A stretch of DNA of 64,000 bases, taken from positions 6,324,001 to 6,388,000 of the forward strand of contig NW_025963552.1 in the NCBI RefSeq assembly GCF_910591885.1, written 5' to 3'. The position numbers were made by a program, and so were the translations under genes. The notes below the pieces were generated by a model that saw nothing but the letters and a program-made list of their open reading frames with translations, ran no database searches and was not told the DNA's origin. The stretch comes from Bombus terrestris. Lineage: Eukaryota > Arthropoda > Insecta > Hymenoptera > Apidae. Positions 1 to 11,566 of this stretch are shown here, in pieces. How positions within the stretch are numbered: the stretch's first letter is position 1; the number at the start of each line of letters is the position of its first letter.

Positions 1-324
1 GATCTTTAGGGTGCTTCCGAACAGTTTATCGCGTTTTCTGCGCATGCTGTTGATCTTTGCTGGGGTCGGCATGATTCGTGATGTGGACCGACTTAAGTGG
101 TTGGAACCTTCTATTGGTTGATCGTTCAGTTACGTTGGGACGTTGCCTGGTTGCGTGTCTCGACCAATGGGTTATACATCTTCAAAGGTGACGCTCCTGA
201 CGTCACTGACTTCGATGGAGTGAAACACTGCCGCTGTTGGGTTCGATGTGAACACTGTACTGTGTAGTCACGGGTATGTGCACCTTTTGCTGCACATGAT
301 CCGGCTCGAAGGATCATGAATTTT
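1..324. other. Unassigned sequence at window edge
   Basis: This stretch is less AT-rich than what follows. I see no supported gene: the only open frame is short and unlike any family I know. It may be the outer part of the family-1 repeat that starts about here, cut by the window edge. Confidence 0.3.
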
Positions 325-1204
325 CGGACTTTCGCGGGGAGATGCGATCTCGAAAAAGCGGACCAACGGGAGTCGTAAATTCCCGTTACGATTTGACTAA
401 TCGACGCCGCAAATCATTCGATCTCTTATTTCTTGTGGGATAATAAGGGTGGTTGATTGAATATTGAATGCTGCTACTAACAGGTTATTATATATTTGAA
501 TGATCCAACAACTTCGGTGTGATATAAGATTGAGTATTTGAAATGGCAACTCCAAATGAGGGCGACCTGAGTCTCGTTTCGTGTTGACGACGGTGATGAT
601 CTATCTTCTGTCAATTGACTGTCTTCGACTTGTAGATTCTTGCTGTTCCTTGCACTGTCCTCTGACTCGAGTCGACGTAGACTTGCTAGTCGCTTCTATG
701 TTTTTGCGGAAGAAAGTTTGGTGTGGGTGTGCTCTTTGAACGAAGAACGCGGATTCGTTGTTCACACTTTTCGTCAGGAATGTGAGGGTAACAATCCGCG
801 ATGCCGATTGGTTATGTCCCACATTAATGCATAAAGGTATGAGGAGGAAGCCTCCTACCAACGTGGCTCGTGGGTGACCTTGTTCATGGGAAAAACCAGC
901 ATTTTCGTTAGACAAATATTCATTTTTCCCATTAGGTGACTGCCCGCTTTGTCCGTGAAATTTAAATGCGCCTAATAAACCCAAGGACTTTTCTAAGTAC
1001 CAGCCATGAAACGAAAACACTTGTAGGATTAGAAAATCCTTTCAGATATGCGCATTAACTTGAAAACATATGTTAACAATTAAGTTAAAAAGTTAAGGTT
1101 TATAGTGGGTCCTTAGGTTTATCGAGGGTCGGAATGACGGTACGTGGACCACAGGCTGCCTGTCGATGGAGGACGTCGCGCGAACCATCTCATGCGACGC
1201 AACA
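325..1204 (+). repeat. Family-1 dispersed LTR-like repeat, copy A
   Basis: The same blocks recur at 10112-11566, 34087-34983 (inverted) and 35500-35995, with shorter pieces at 4640-4870, 23807-24000 and 33930-34086. Shared landmarks in order are a 'cggggagacgcg' block, an 'acgggagtcgtaaattcccgtt' block (340-400), a block near 845-960 that includes 'ttcccattaggt', and a terminal block with 'gacgtcgcgcg'. On the minus strand the copy would begin TGTTGCGTCGCATG, so it has the TG start expected of an LTR. No internal coding region is attached. The LTR identity is inference; the repeat itself is plain to see. Confidence 0.7.
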
Positions 1205-4020
1205 AACGGTAATTATTGTTTTTCTTATTCGATAAAGGAACGGTATATATTCTTATTTAATTAAATTGTCTTAATATCGTTAGAGAAACATAATAAGGTA
1301 AATAGAAAAAGATCACTTTCACTTCAAATACGATAAACACGGTTTCAATTAAACGTTTTAAATTACCTTGATTTGAAAGGAATAATCAATTTTATTTTTG
1401 CGCTACGGATCATGCGGGTCCCGGGACGTGACAGGGGCATTGTTTCTCTAAATGAAGAGTGATAATAAAATGCATTCAAATGTTGTCAATGACAATACAT
1501 AATCCTAAGAATTGTTTTGTTTCTTCTACTGAAGTTGATTTCCATTCTTCTTGTAACTTGGAAGATCCCCGTGTAACATATGACAACAAAGCCCGAGAAT
1601 TTGTCCAATTCGCAATGTTCTACATGAGATTAGCGTCAAATATTAAACAAAATGCATTTAGTACCGAAGAATTTCTTGGAAGATTTACTTTTAGTCCTTC
1701 CTTTCCGGTAAAATTATTTGCTTCTCTCCAAATCCATAATCTTCATCAAGAGAACCATCACTTTTTTTATTTCGTATTGAACAGTTTTTCGCCGGAAATC
1801 TTAGAAGTTCTGAAAGGATAGAAAAATTAAGGGTCGTGAAAGATGAAAAAAGATTGTGGAACAAAATGGTACTTATATAATTCAACAAATGTGTGGAGGA
1901 TTATATGTAGAGGATGGTTGGTACGTGGGGTTTAAAGAACGAGATTACTCGTTGTTGAAACAGTCGAATATATTTAAAATAATAAATTAATGTACAGCCT
2001 GTATACGTTGAGTCGTTAGTACAAAGTATAAATCGCAAAATAAAATCGCGGATAAATACTCGGTAGTATTAGAGAACACACGGGGAGACGAGTTAATACT
2101 TTGTCGTAATACATTTTTTTAACCATATAATATAATCTCAGATCACACGCACTGGTTATAGATTTGAGCGTTTTCAACCAATTTGCCAAGTTCACGGCAG
2201 AATTCATTTGTTTATGCAGAGATAATAAAAATTGACTGTCTTCGGATATCTATGATTCTGAGCTCTGAATGAAAATCGATGCGTCATAACAGTGTGACAC
2301 TGGTAGTGAACATGTTAAGAGAATCTTCCCTATTAAAGGCCCTGCTTTAATATTTGATCGCATTTGGCCTTCTTTCATCTACTGGTCGTCGGTTTTCCTT
2401 AATCGGTACGTAAGCACGTGTTGCCGCACGGATATGTGTCGCTATCGAATTTTACTGCCTCGGCTCCCATTGTCGTCATGACATACGGCCAGCGTTACAA
2501 TTACGTAATTATTTCATTCTAACCACTTCTAGTTAATCGAGACTGAAACAATAGGTCATGAGAGTGTGGTGTCTTTACAAGAGATACCCTCTTTCCTCCC
2601 ATGGGTTATTGACATTTTCCATTTTTGCCGCTATATTTTTATTGATTGTAGTATAATTCGATAGTACGTTCGATGTACGGTATAAGGAGAAATGAGAACA
2701 TTCTCAATATTTATGTTTTACGAGTTTATATTTTTTAAATGTTATATTTGATAAATTATATACATGCAGAAAAGATATGAAAGTTATAGAAGGAGATCTA
2801 AATAGAATCTTGTCATATTGTTTATTGATTACTGTTAAGGTGCATTGAAAGCAAAATGATAGCGTATATTTCAAAAAAATTTTTTTATTGTTTTATTTCT
2901 CATTAAAGTTTGCAAGCAAATCAATTAGTCGATTAATGTAAGACTATATATACATTACAAATAACTATATCGTCATAAAAATTACAAAATTTATTAATAG
3001 ATATTGAAACATGGTAACACAATGCTTAGAAAGGTCTGTAAAATATGACACAAGGGTGTGCAGAGCGCAATCGCCGGTATTAACAAAAAAGAATATGCTA
3101 AAATAGCAGGTATTATTAAACGATCTTTTATCAAACGATCAACGTTTTTCGCAACGATGTAAACATTTGAAACATCCAACACTGAAACACTGGGTACTAT
3201 TCGCCTCTCACCGTAGAGGAAAACTATAGAAATTACGAAAGTACGTTACGCGGTGTAGGAAGTATCGAAGAAAGGATGTATTTAGCGATGAGAAATAATT
3301 TGACTGCAATGCGTTAGATGGACGACATTGTAGAGTATTCACGAAATTCCTAAGAATTCTGTAGAACTAAACGATAATTGAGATAAAAGAAAAGAAGAGA
3401 AAAAGTGGAAATGATATACTTGCGTTACGAAATCTGAGACAGGAAACGAAAAGATGTACGCGATATGCTTAGAATATGCACATGCTAGGTAGTGGAGAAA
3501 TGATACTTATAGATATATAAAAGGAAAGAAAAATAATAACAGATGGATTCTTTTGTTCGTGCACTTAGATCAGATGACCATGTGTTTTATATGAATTTCT
3601 GTAATAATGACATTGGAAGAAATGGAGCTAATTATTCCTGCGCGATATGAAACGCAGCATACACCAATCTTCTAATTATGGAAATTTTCATCATTTTATA
3701 GACGAATATATTTGTATGATTTGAATGTACAACCATCTCTAAAGAAATTACCTGTAGAATTTTAACATGTTTCTCTTGGCATAAAAATTGTGCAATGTGA
3801 TCAAGCAACAATAATATAAAATAATATCAAGTTACAATTTGTCTGAACGAAGAAACGAAATATTTACTTGTGTCATATTCACAAATAAAACTATGTAATT
3901 GTGAGAAAGATCGTAATCGATCGAAAATGCTGTACGATTGAAAAGAGTTTGTTAAAAAAAGTTGAACAAAGTGTTGGTTTACTAGATCATGTGAAACAAG
4001 AAAGTATTCATACAATGACG
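1205..4020. other. AT-rich non-coding stretch
   Basis: Only short open frames occur here and none resembles a known protein. One sub-site stands out: 1417-1433 reads 'gggtcccgggacgtgac', similar to the LTR edge proposed at 50646, so an LTR remnant may end here. I see nothing else that can be named. Confidence 0.5.
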
Positions 4021-4023
4021 ACT

Positions 4024-4320
4024 CTAAGGCTCTACTTCCTCGCAGAGCCTCTTCACCTTCATTGCCCCTGGCGGTTGCCTGCCTGGTTCTAAATAAGCCA
4101 AGTCATTGTTAATAATTACATCAGCCGACTTCCTTGGACATACTTTAAAGATCTCCTGACAGGACGCGTTCGCGTCGCTCCGTACACTGTCCGTGTGTAC
4201 AAACAGTACGCCGCGAAAGTAATCCAGATGGGGAGACGCTACCCACCGTAAAGGCAAGAATGGTTCTGCAACCCCTGAAAACGCAAAAGCCTGAAAAAGC
4301 ATCAGAGAGGTCAACCCCCA
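4024..4320 (-). pseudogene. R2-like retrotransposon fragment (before the RT core)
   Basis: The minus-strand frame contains CQEIFKVCPRK followed by a segment around INNDLAYLEPGRQPP. It aligns residue by residue with the copy at 29799-30206 (CQDMFKECPRK, then INNDMACLAPARQPP). That position lies between the N-terminal zinc-finger/Myb region and the first reverse-transcriptase motif of R2-like elements. Similarity is lost after about the LCEE motif at 4030, so the copy is truncated there. Its two sides are unrelated to ribosomal DNA as far as I can see. This is a dead scrap of the same family as the larger element at 27.9-31.2 kb. Confidence 0.75.
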
Positions 4321-4639
4321 GAAATCCGAGTGTAAGCGCTACACCGGGCAAACAAAACAGCTATAAAGCTACGCTATAAATTATAATATAATTTTCATAG
4401 TGAAATTCAACAGTACGTCTTAACTGAACAGATGTATTGCGTAACAACTATTTATCACTAAAGCACAGATGCCGGACCCAATCAAATTTTATTGTCAATG
4501 TCAATATTATTTTACAAATAATATAAATAGAAAAATGGAAAGTAAACAATTTTTAACATCTGATAATTTAATAAGAGGAATATCCAACGCTCCTTTTCTC
4601 TCGATCTGTTTGACAATAATTTTATTCATAATTATTAAT

Positions 4640-4870
4640 TTTTATGGGAAATCCCGGATTTTCCGTTAGGCATCTCCGCTTTTTGCGTGAGGCCATTACC
4701 CGCTTTCTTCGTAATTCTTAAGATCGCGTGATAAACCCAAGGACCTTTCCAAAACCAGCCGAAAACGCTTCTAGGATTCGAAAGTCTTTTCGGGCAAACA
4801 GATTGACTTAAACCATATGTGCGAACAATGCATTTAGGAGTTCAAATTTATGGTGGGTCAAGCCGCGCGG
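4640..4870 (+). repeat. Family-1 repeat, truncated copy B
   Basis: It matches the second half of family 1: 'ttttccgttag', 'cccgctttcttcgtaa', 'ataaacccaaggac', then a decayed 'ttatggtgggtc' block. Copy A at 900-1130 has the same order. The first half of the family is missing. Confidence 0.6.
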
Positions 4871-7380
4871 GATGGAGTGTAGATGTCTTGCAAGGCGTAA
4901 CAAGTAACGAATAATGATGCATATTAAAGTTATGCGCAAGTACCCATAAAGTGGTGAGACGTTCGGACAAGTTTGTTCGATGAAGATCAGCTACATACTC
5001 TGTTCCCGGGTGAAGAAATGAGCGCCTAAGTGGGTGAAAAAGGAAGGGGAAATAAAAAGAATACAAAGAGTTGGCGAATGTAAGGAAGGGAAGCTAAATA
5101 TCAAAATAAGGAATAAGAAAAAACAAGCTACTTACGATAACACTGTTGCTAGTCATCTGTTCTCGGTAACAATTGTCTATACCACCGCCCTTGCCGAATA
5201 TTTTAGCAGTTCTATTATATTTGAGCATATTATACTGTATTTCGATGCACGCCATCTCTTCGACCACTTATTTCCGTGATTATGACTGAAGAACAAACAG
5301 AAGATACTTATCGTAAATTAAATTTAAGCAAGAAGAAACGTTTTGCGATGTTAACTCCAAATGGGAAAATATGTACATATCAGCATGGATCATGACCTCC
5401 CTATTTTTACATTAAGTGTTTTGAAAAGTTGTATTTCAAAGCATGGCATGGTTTTCGTCGAAGGAAATCGTTTCGTCGAAGGAAACTTCAAACAGTGAAA
5501 CAGTCGAATTATATAACTCTGGAAGAATAATATAATTTAACATGAAAATATTAAAAAACTGAGTACATCGAAATATAATAGATACTTTACAAGAGAAGTA
5601 AAACGTGAAACATTAATATAATTAACATAAGAAATCATTTATTTATTCTTGAATACATTATATATGACGCGTGCTATCATTTTGTAATCTCAAATTTATC
5701 TTCTATTTATATTTCTTTACATAATTTTTATAATATATTTATGAATTAGATGTATTTTCATAACTTATGTTCTACTAGCGATTTTTCGCATGTTCAATGA
5801 GATATGTAGTATAGGAAGTGTATAAATATACATTTTTTATGTATCTTCAAACCCAAACTGCAATATCGAGCATGTTATCATTTTCCTGTGGCTTGTAAAG
5901 TGATCAACTGTGGTTGATAAGTTAATAAATTATAAAAATTTGTCGATTTGTACTACGATGTGCGGAGTGCGAGTAGTAACGACAGTGAACACACAATTGA
6001 ATACCCAAACGACAAACTCCTGAGCTTTATACTTACTTTTACGTGGATCCAATCTTTATCGATTCCATCTGGGCCTCGACCGCTCTGGGTTATTTAAAAT
6101 ATAGGTAGAGGAATAGGAAAGAAAAGGCAAAGATATTTGAATATAGTGGATATGAAGTCTATTCGTAAAATATAGCGAACCGAGAGAGAACCGTGGAAAG
6201 ACTTGGTCATTTGGGCGCTTCATGTGACGCTGGAGAGAAGAAAATAAAAAAGAAACGAGAGAGAAGAGATCAAAAGAATGAAAAATAAAAACTCTCTTTA
6301 CAAAAGAAAAAAAAGATTCACTATGCATATTATTTGCTTTACGTTATCGTTGTCCATACACACACACACACGGTTGAAAATCCTACGTACTGTCACCTCT
6401 CATTCGGTTGCAGATACGTCGTTGACGCCAGCTCTGTTTAGACTCTAGGATATCGCGCGGGAATATACGCGCTTTTTCTCATACCTATAGAAACGTTAAC
6501 TCAAACTTGGCGAAACTACTTATAATATTTATATTAATATTTGTTTGATCTATTAGAATCGTTTTCAGATTAATGTTTATATGATACTCCATAATCCATA
6601 CAATGATCTTCTTCAAGTAAATAATAGTTTAATATTTTTTGTAAAATGTGATATCGTTCAAAACAATCGCCTCTATATAATGGTACATTGCAAAATTTAC
6701 AGGCAAAACATATTCTACTTCTTTTCTATTTTAATTGTGTAAACTCTACATTGTTTTTGGGATTTTTTTACTTTGACGACTAGACATTATATTTATAAGT
6801 TTATGTTTCCCGAAATTTGATATCCTTCCTGGACGATCTAATCTGGATGTTCTTCTTGTCAGCACAAAAGTGTTTGTTGTATTAGATAAATCTTCATCGT
6901 TTTCCTTAGATTCGCAATCTTCTATCCACGAAATTTAAAGCTATAGCGGCATCTATACTATTAAAGCAGAGCCAACAAGAATATTAAAATGTTTAATCAT
7001 AGAGATTAAATGAGAGTTAATCATAGAGAAAAATGAAATATAAACGAAAAAAGGAAAAACTCGACGCACTCGGCTCACGTTGTCATTTTCAACAGTACGA
7101 CTATGTATATCGAAATAATACAGCACCAAGATCATCGGAAAACCGTAATAATATACATGGCCGGATAACTTAGAGCTACATCCTTGCGTGCAAAACGTGT
7201 ACCTGCAATATCAATTTTAAAACACGAATATACGATTCTACAAGTTCCACTTTAACATATTTTGATTTTAAACAACGTTATATCGCAGCTGCTCTTTTAA
7301 AAATTAACAATAAATTTATTTTTATTATACGTTAATCCGTCTGCGTCCTCAAATCTCAATTTTATAGCGTGTTTATAACC
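4871..7380. other. AT-rich non-coding stretch with (AC)7
   Basis: I see no protein-like open frame and no recognisable repeat boundary. A perfect dinucleotide run (AC)7 lies at 6358-6371. Several A/T homopolymers are present but none looks like a LINE tail with flanking duplication. Confidence 0.5.
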
Positions 7381-8433
7381 GACACTACTGTCGCTCTTGT
7401 AGATACAACTGCTGCGGTAGAAGGTAAACTTTGTAAATCATTAAAGAAGATACTTAAAAAAACATTGTAATGAACTTCAAGAACAACTAGCTGTAGCTGA
7501 CGCTAAGCTAGGTAATGTTATAAAGGATGAACTGAGTTTGTCTTGTGACAGTAATACTGCTAAACAAGAATTAATGAAATGTATAAGAAGCCAGATGGAT
7601 AGTTTATTGGCTGGTTTGCCTAAAAAAGAAATAACAGCAATGGCATTGGGTTTAGCACATAGCCTGTCTAGGTAAAAATTGAAATTTTCACCTGATAAAG
7701 TTGATACTATGATAATACAAGCTGTTTGTTTGTTAGATGATTTAGACAAAGAATTAAATAACTATGTTATGCGTTGTCATGAACGGTATGGCTGGCACTT
7801 TGCAAAACTTGGAAAAATTATTACAGATGTAGTATCCAAATGGGTCTTAGAGGAAAGGGCAAGTAATGATGTTTGGATTTAATATATGATATTCGAAGCA
7901 ACGAAATGATTACAATGCTGTTCTACGTTCTATTCTCGCAGGCGGCTTTCGACTTCCCAATTCAAGCTCTGCCCACTCTGCACACTCTGCACACTCTACC
8001 TTTTCCCGTTCTTCGGAACAGGTATCCCGAAACCCCCGTGGTCAAGGTCACGCAGCCTTTTCACGAAAACTGTCCACTTAAAGGACCCAACGGTACATTG
8101 ATGCTGAACGGTACTTTGTTTACAGTTCGGCCGATACCTTAGGCCTTTTGGCCCCGATACTACACAGATAATATAAAATTTGTTAAAACAGTAAAAGTAA
8201 TTGGGACTAGAGAGAATACTATAAATTCAGATATATTAGCATATATTATCCGATATATTATCAGAAGATGTAGAGGAAAAAGTAAACGAAGCTGCTGAGA
8301 TATCTATGAAAACTGAAATCTCTGAAGATGATATTTTAATTATTCAACATTTATGCGATCAAGTTATTGAAATTTCTCAATATAGAACACAATTATATAA
8401 TTATCTTAAAGCAAGAATAATGGTGTCACGTAA
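7381..8433 (+). pseudogene. NOP58: NOP58 (NOP5) retropseudogene
   Basis: NOP58 is a core protein of box C/D snoRNPs that guides rRNA 2'-O-methylation in the nucleolus. Translation of this stretch gives the NOP58 central region in order: an EGKLCKSLKKILKK segment near 7417, LAVADAKLG near 7492, LGLAHSLSR near 7645, KFSPDKVDTMI near 7683, DDLDKELNNYVMR near 7738, YGWHF near 7788, and after an interruption VKTVKVIGTREN near 8185 and QVIEISQYRTQLYNYLKAR near 8358. Exons normally separated in a host gene are joined without introns. The frame carries a stop after LAHSLSR, frameshifts and a large insertion (about 7836-8160), and the N and C termini are absent. It reads as a decayed processed copy, not a working gene. 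Confidence 0.88.
7836..8160 (+). other. Insertion interrupting the NOP58 pseudogene
   Basis: About 325 bases separate the KIITD segment of NOP58 from its VKTVKVIG continuation. The insert is more GC-rich than its surroundings and has a run of repeated 'cactctgcac' units near 7974-7997. A short open frame (7873-8142) crosses it, including FHENCPLKGPNGTL. I do not recognise that peptide. A 3'-splice-like 'ctattctcgcag' sits at 7929-7940 before the compositional change, so it could be a captured exon or a fragment of another repeat. Confidence 0.45.
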
Positions 8434-8639
8434 TAAATGACGAAGTGTTATTAAAAAAGGTGAATGAGCAATAGCCCAATTTATATACTTTATTAAGATT
8501 ACAACTCAATTCTAAAATACAAACTGAACTAGGGCTGGCTAAAGTCTTGGCTTATATATGTTTTAATGTGGTGATGTTGAGGGGCTCGGTGTAGGTTATG
8601 ATGTGGAAAAGAGTACGAAGGTCGGGGGTCAATGTCTTA

Positions 8640-9025
8640 TCTATGATGATTCGGATTCGTTAAGGAAAGCGTTGGTTCGGAAGGTGAGGGAAATGGGCGT
8701 CGCTGTTAATTGGCTAAATTTTGAGTTGGTGGTTGGAAAAGGATGCTGACCACCTTTGAGAGAAAGTTGCTAACGGGAAGCATCGTACGTGCGGAAAACA
8801 GACTTCCCGTATTTTCCGTGGTATGTGAAGGACAAATACTATTTGTTCCTTTAGAGAATCTTAGCTAAACAAATCTTAAGATTTATAGCGGGTCCTTGGA
8901 CTAGCTGAAAATATTTCGTGAGGATGTGCCGACATCTGGCAATCATCTTGTCCGAAGGACAGGGTCTTTGCGTAGAACGGGACAGACACCGTTGGAAAGT
9001 TTACTGTCTAGTGCCGCCATAGATG
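8640..9025 (-). repeat. Inverted fragment of the gypsy-family LTR
   Basis: Read on the minus strand this matches the middle of the LTRs at 39039, 44574 and 49164: the 'tttccctcacctt' block, the 'gggtccttgga' turn, the 'gacatctggcaatcatctt' block and a 'gtctgtcccgtt' block. It abuts the plus-oriented fragment at about 9026. Both terminal ends of the LTR are missing. Confidence 0.7.
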
Positions 9026-9553
9026 ATTACCAGATGTCGACGCATCTCCATAGTACCTGTTCAACTAGCCCGAGGACCCATTATAAATCTTAAGATCTAG
9101 TTAATTTAAGTCTTTCAAACAGACAAACAGTCTTTGTCCCAACTACAGAAAGATAGGGAAAATTTATTTTTTTCACGAACAACGCTTCCCGCTAGCAACT
9201 TTCCCTCAAGGGCGCCTAGCATCCTCCCCGAACCACCAACATGGAAATTGGCCAATTAACAGCAACGTCTCTACGATCCGTGAATATTTCACGCTTTAAC
9301 ATATAGTCCAATTTAGACCTTGACGAAAATAATACATTCGCCATCCCGTTAACGGCGGATTCGTTATCGAACTTAAGACCATTGTCATTAGTGTCTAATC
9401 ACCGCGGTTACCTGTCAATTCTGCAACATCCACACTTGTACTAATAATCATATTTGTACTAGTAAATATCTTCTCTATTGCATAACGACAATGTATAATC
9501 GAAAGGAAGATTCGTTACACGCCTCTAACCTTAATCATAACGAGAACCCGACA
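9026..9553 (+). repeat. 3' part of a gypsy-family LTR
   Basis: From 'gatgattaccagatgtcgac' to the LTR terminus '...acccgaca' this runs parallel to the 3' LTR of the gypsy element (44908-45585) and ends at the same 'cgaca' followed by 'tatat'. It is clearly nearer to the 3' LTR than to the 5' LTR of that element. The first half is replaced by the inverted fragment to its left. Confidence 0.75.
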
Positions 9554-10111
9554 TATATGGTAAATAAATTTTTTATGGGTTATAAATATTTTATTTTCTC
9601 TCTGTGATTTCTTAAACGATTGTTAAAGAATTTCTTAGCTTTGAGGAAATGGCTGTTATCGCGATATGCATGACTTCCTCTCGTAACTTATGAAATAAGA
9701 AGATGATTAATTAGATATAAGAATTTAAATACCGCATCAGAGTGAAATAACACAAAGTGTTCCATTCAGAATGAATATTAGCTTACTTAACTATGATAAA
9801 TGTGTAAAAGAAATTTCTTTCACTTCTCGAATAAAATACAGTCGCTTTTCGTAAGCGTGGTGGGATCGACATCAATCGTACATATCGCTTGATTGACGTC
9901 TGTAACACGATTATGCCGCGACTCAGATCTAATAATGTGATGATACCTTTAGTTAGATACACAGTTCTGATAGTTTGGGTAGTTATTTGTCCGAACGATC
10001 CTCGAGAGATCGATCTGTTCTCATGCACTCTGATCCCCTTCCGACCAGTCTATTTACCTGAATTCGTTTAGCTCTATTGTGTATCAGTGCGCTACAAGTT
10101 GCCATCCAGAG
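9554..10111. other. Non-coding stretch
   Basis: The two overlapping opposite-strand open frames here (about 9783-10071) are shadows of each other with no recognisable protein character. I see nothing else. Confidence 0.4.
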
Positions 10112-11566
10112 TTTGATATCTCACAAAGATAATTGAACTTTCGTACGTTCGCGGGGAGACGCGATCTCGAAAAAGCGCGCCAACGGGAGTCGTAAATTCC
10201 CGTTACGATTTGACTAAGCGACGCCACGAATCGTTCGATCCCTTATTTCTTGTGCGATAGTTAGAATAGTTGATTGAATATAACTCTGTTATTAACAGGT
10301 TACTATATATTTTGACTTATTCAACAGCTTTAGTGTGAAACAAGATTGAGTACTTGATATGACACCTACGAACGAGTACGAGTACCATCCTTTCGTGTTC
10401 ACGATGAGGATGACTTTTTTTGACTTGTACATTCTTGCTGTTCCTTGCACTGATTTCTGACTCGAGTTGATTTAGTCTGTTACTTGACTGTTTTGTTGAT
10501 ATAGACTAACTTAGAGCACAAGTTGATTGTTCTGTAGTCCCGAGAACAGGTGAAGTTCGTTCTTATGTGATTACAAATGAAAGCTCGGTAAGGGTGTGTC
10601 CTTTGAACGAAGAACATGGATTCGTTGCTCACACTTTTCGTCAGGAAAGTGAGGGTAACGATCCGCCAACGCCAACCAAGTTGGTTATAACCATTGGTTA
10701 TGACCAATGAAGATAGGAAGAAGCCTCCTACCAACGTGGCTAATGGGCGACATGGTTTATGGAAAAACCAGCTTTTCCGTTAGACAACTGTTCATTTTTT
10801 CCATTAGGTAACTACCTGCTTTCTCCGTAATTTGTAAGAACGTGCAATAGACCTAAGGACTTGAGGTTATTAGGTAGTGATTAGTTTTCACAAACACCAG
10901 AGTATACCTAACTACGTAGTTTATTAGAATATACCCAATGCGTACACTAGTCGTACAATACACTTGTTGTCTCGGTTCGCGGTCACTAATAATTAGTATT
11001 ATAATCAATAATAATCACTAATAATTAATAAATAATTAATTGCTGCTGCTCGTGTCTCTCGATAACTCAGAATGCCTCGCTACCCTGATCGCTATGTTTA
11101 TATGCGTCGGAGTTGACGAAAGACGTTGGGATTTTGAATTTTGAAGATGTTCTCGAAACATCCCAACGGACGCTGAGCTCTCGACCTTGTTTACAATTGT
11201 TGGCTTTTCGGGTAGTTGACTCGAGGGCCTATGATCACGGCAAAAACGACGGATTTGGATTAACGATCGGTAACCGCCTAAGGTTGTCGAATCTATAATA
11301 GGCTCGTCTTTCGGTAAACACGATTTCTTGTGTAGCGGATTCACTGGGCGAAAACCGTTATGATTTTTACCGACGAGTACCGCTACAGACTATTTCAAGT
11401 ACCAGCTATAAACCGAAAGTACTTGCAGGATTAAAGTTTCCTGCAAGCTAATAAGATTCGGTTTATGGTGGGGCCTTAGGTTTATCGAGGGTCTGTCTAA
11501 TGGTGCTTGGGCCTCGACGGGCAGACAATGAAGGACGTCGCGCGGACCATTTCACGCGACGTAACA
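10112..11566 (+). repeat. Family-1 LTR-like repeat, copy C, split by a solo LTR
   Basis: This is the most complete family-1 copy. It starts near 'tgatatctcacaaag', carries the 'cggggagacgcg' and 'acgggagtcgtaaattcccg' blocks, the 'cctcctaccaacgtgg' block, and ends '...cacgcgacgtaaca'. On the minus strand it begins TGTTACGTCGCGTG. Comparison with copies A and G shows that 'cctaaggact' and 'caagtaccagctataaaccg' should be almost adjacent; here a 526-bp insertion separates them (10862-11387). Confidence 0.75.
10862..11387 (-). mobile_element. Solo LTR (family 2) with 4-bp target duplication
   Basis: On the minus strand the element begins TGTAGCGGTACTCGTC and ends CCTCA, the TG...CA pattern of an LTR. 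It is flanked by GACT at 10858-10861 and 11388-11391, a 4-bp target-site duplication. Removing it restores the family-1 sequence seen in copies A and G. A 'catataaacatag' TATA-like stretch is present on the minus strand (about 11090-11102). A second copy in plus orientation starts at 35053 with TGTAGCGGCACTCGTC. No internal region remains, so this is the product of LTR-LTR recombination. Confidence 0.85.

Noticed and set aside
1417..1433. LTR terminus at 'gggtcccgggacgtgac'
   Set aside because: Similar to the 50.6-kb LTR edge, but no polypurine tract, opposite end or repeat partner could be found around it.
7873..8142. Independent gene inside the NOP58 pseudogene
   Set aside because: The frame begins in ordinary sequence, has no promoter or recognisable domain, and is confined to the insert. 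I list it only as an unidentified insertion.
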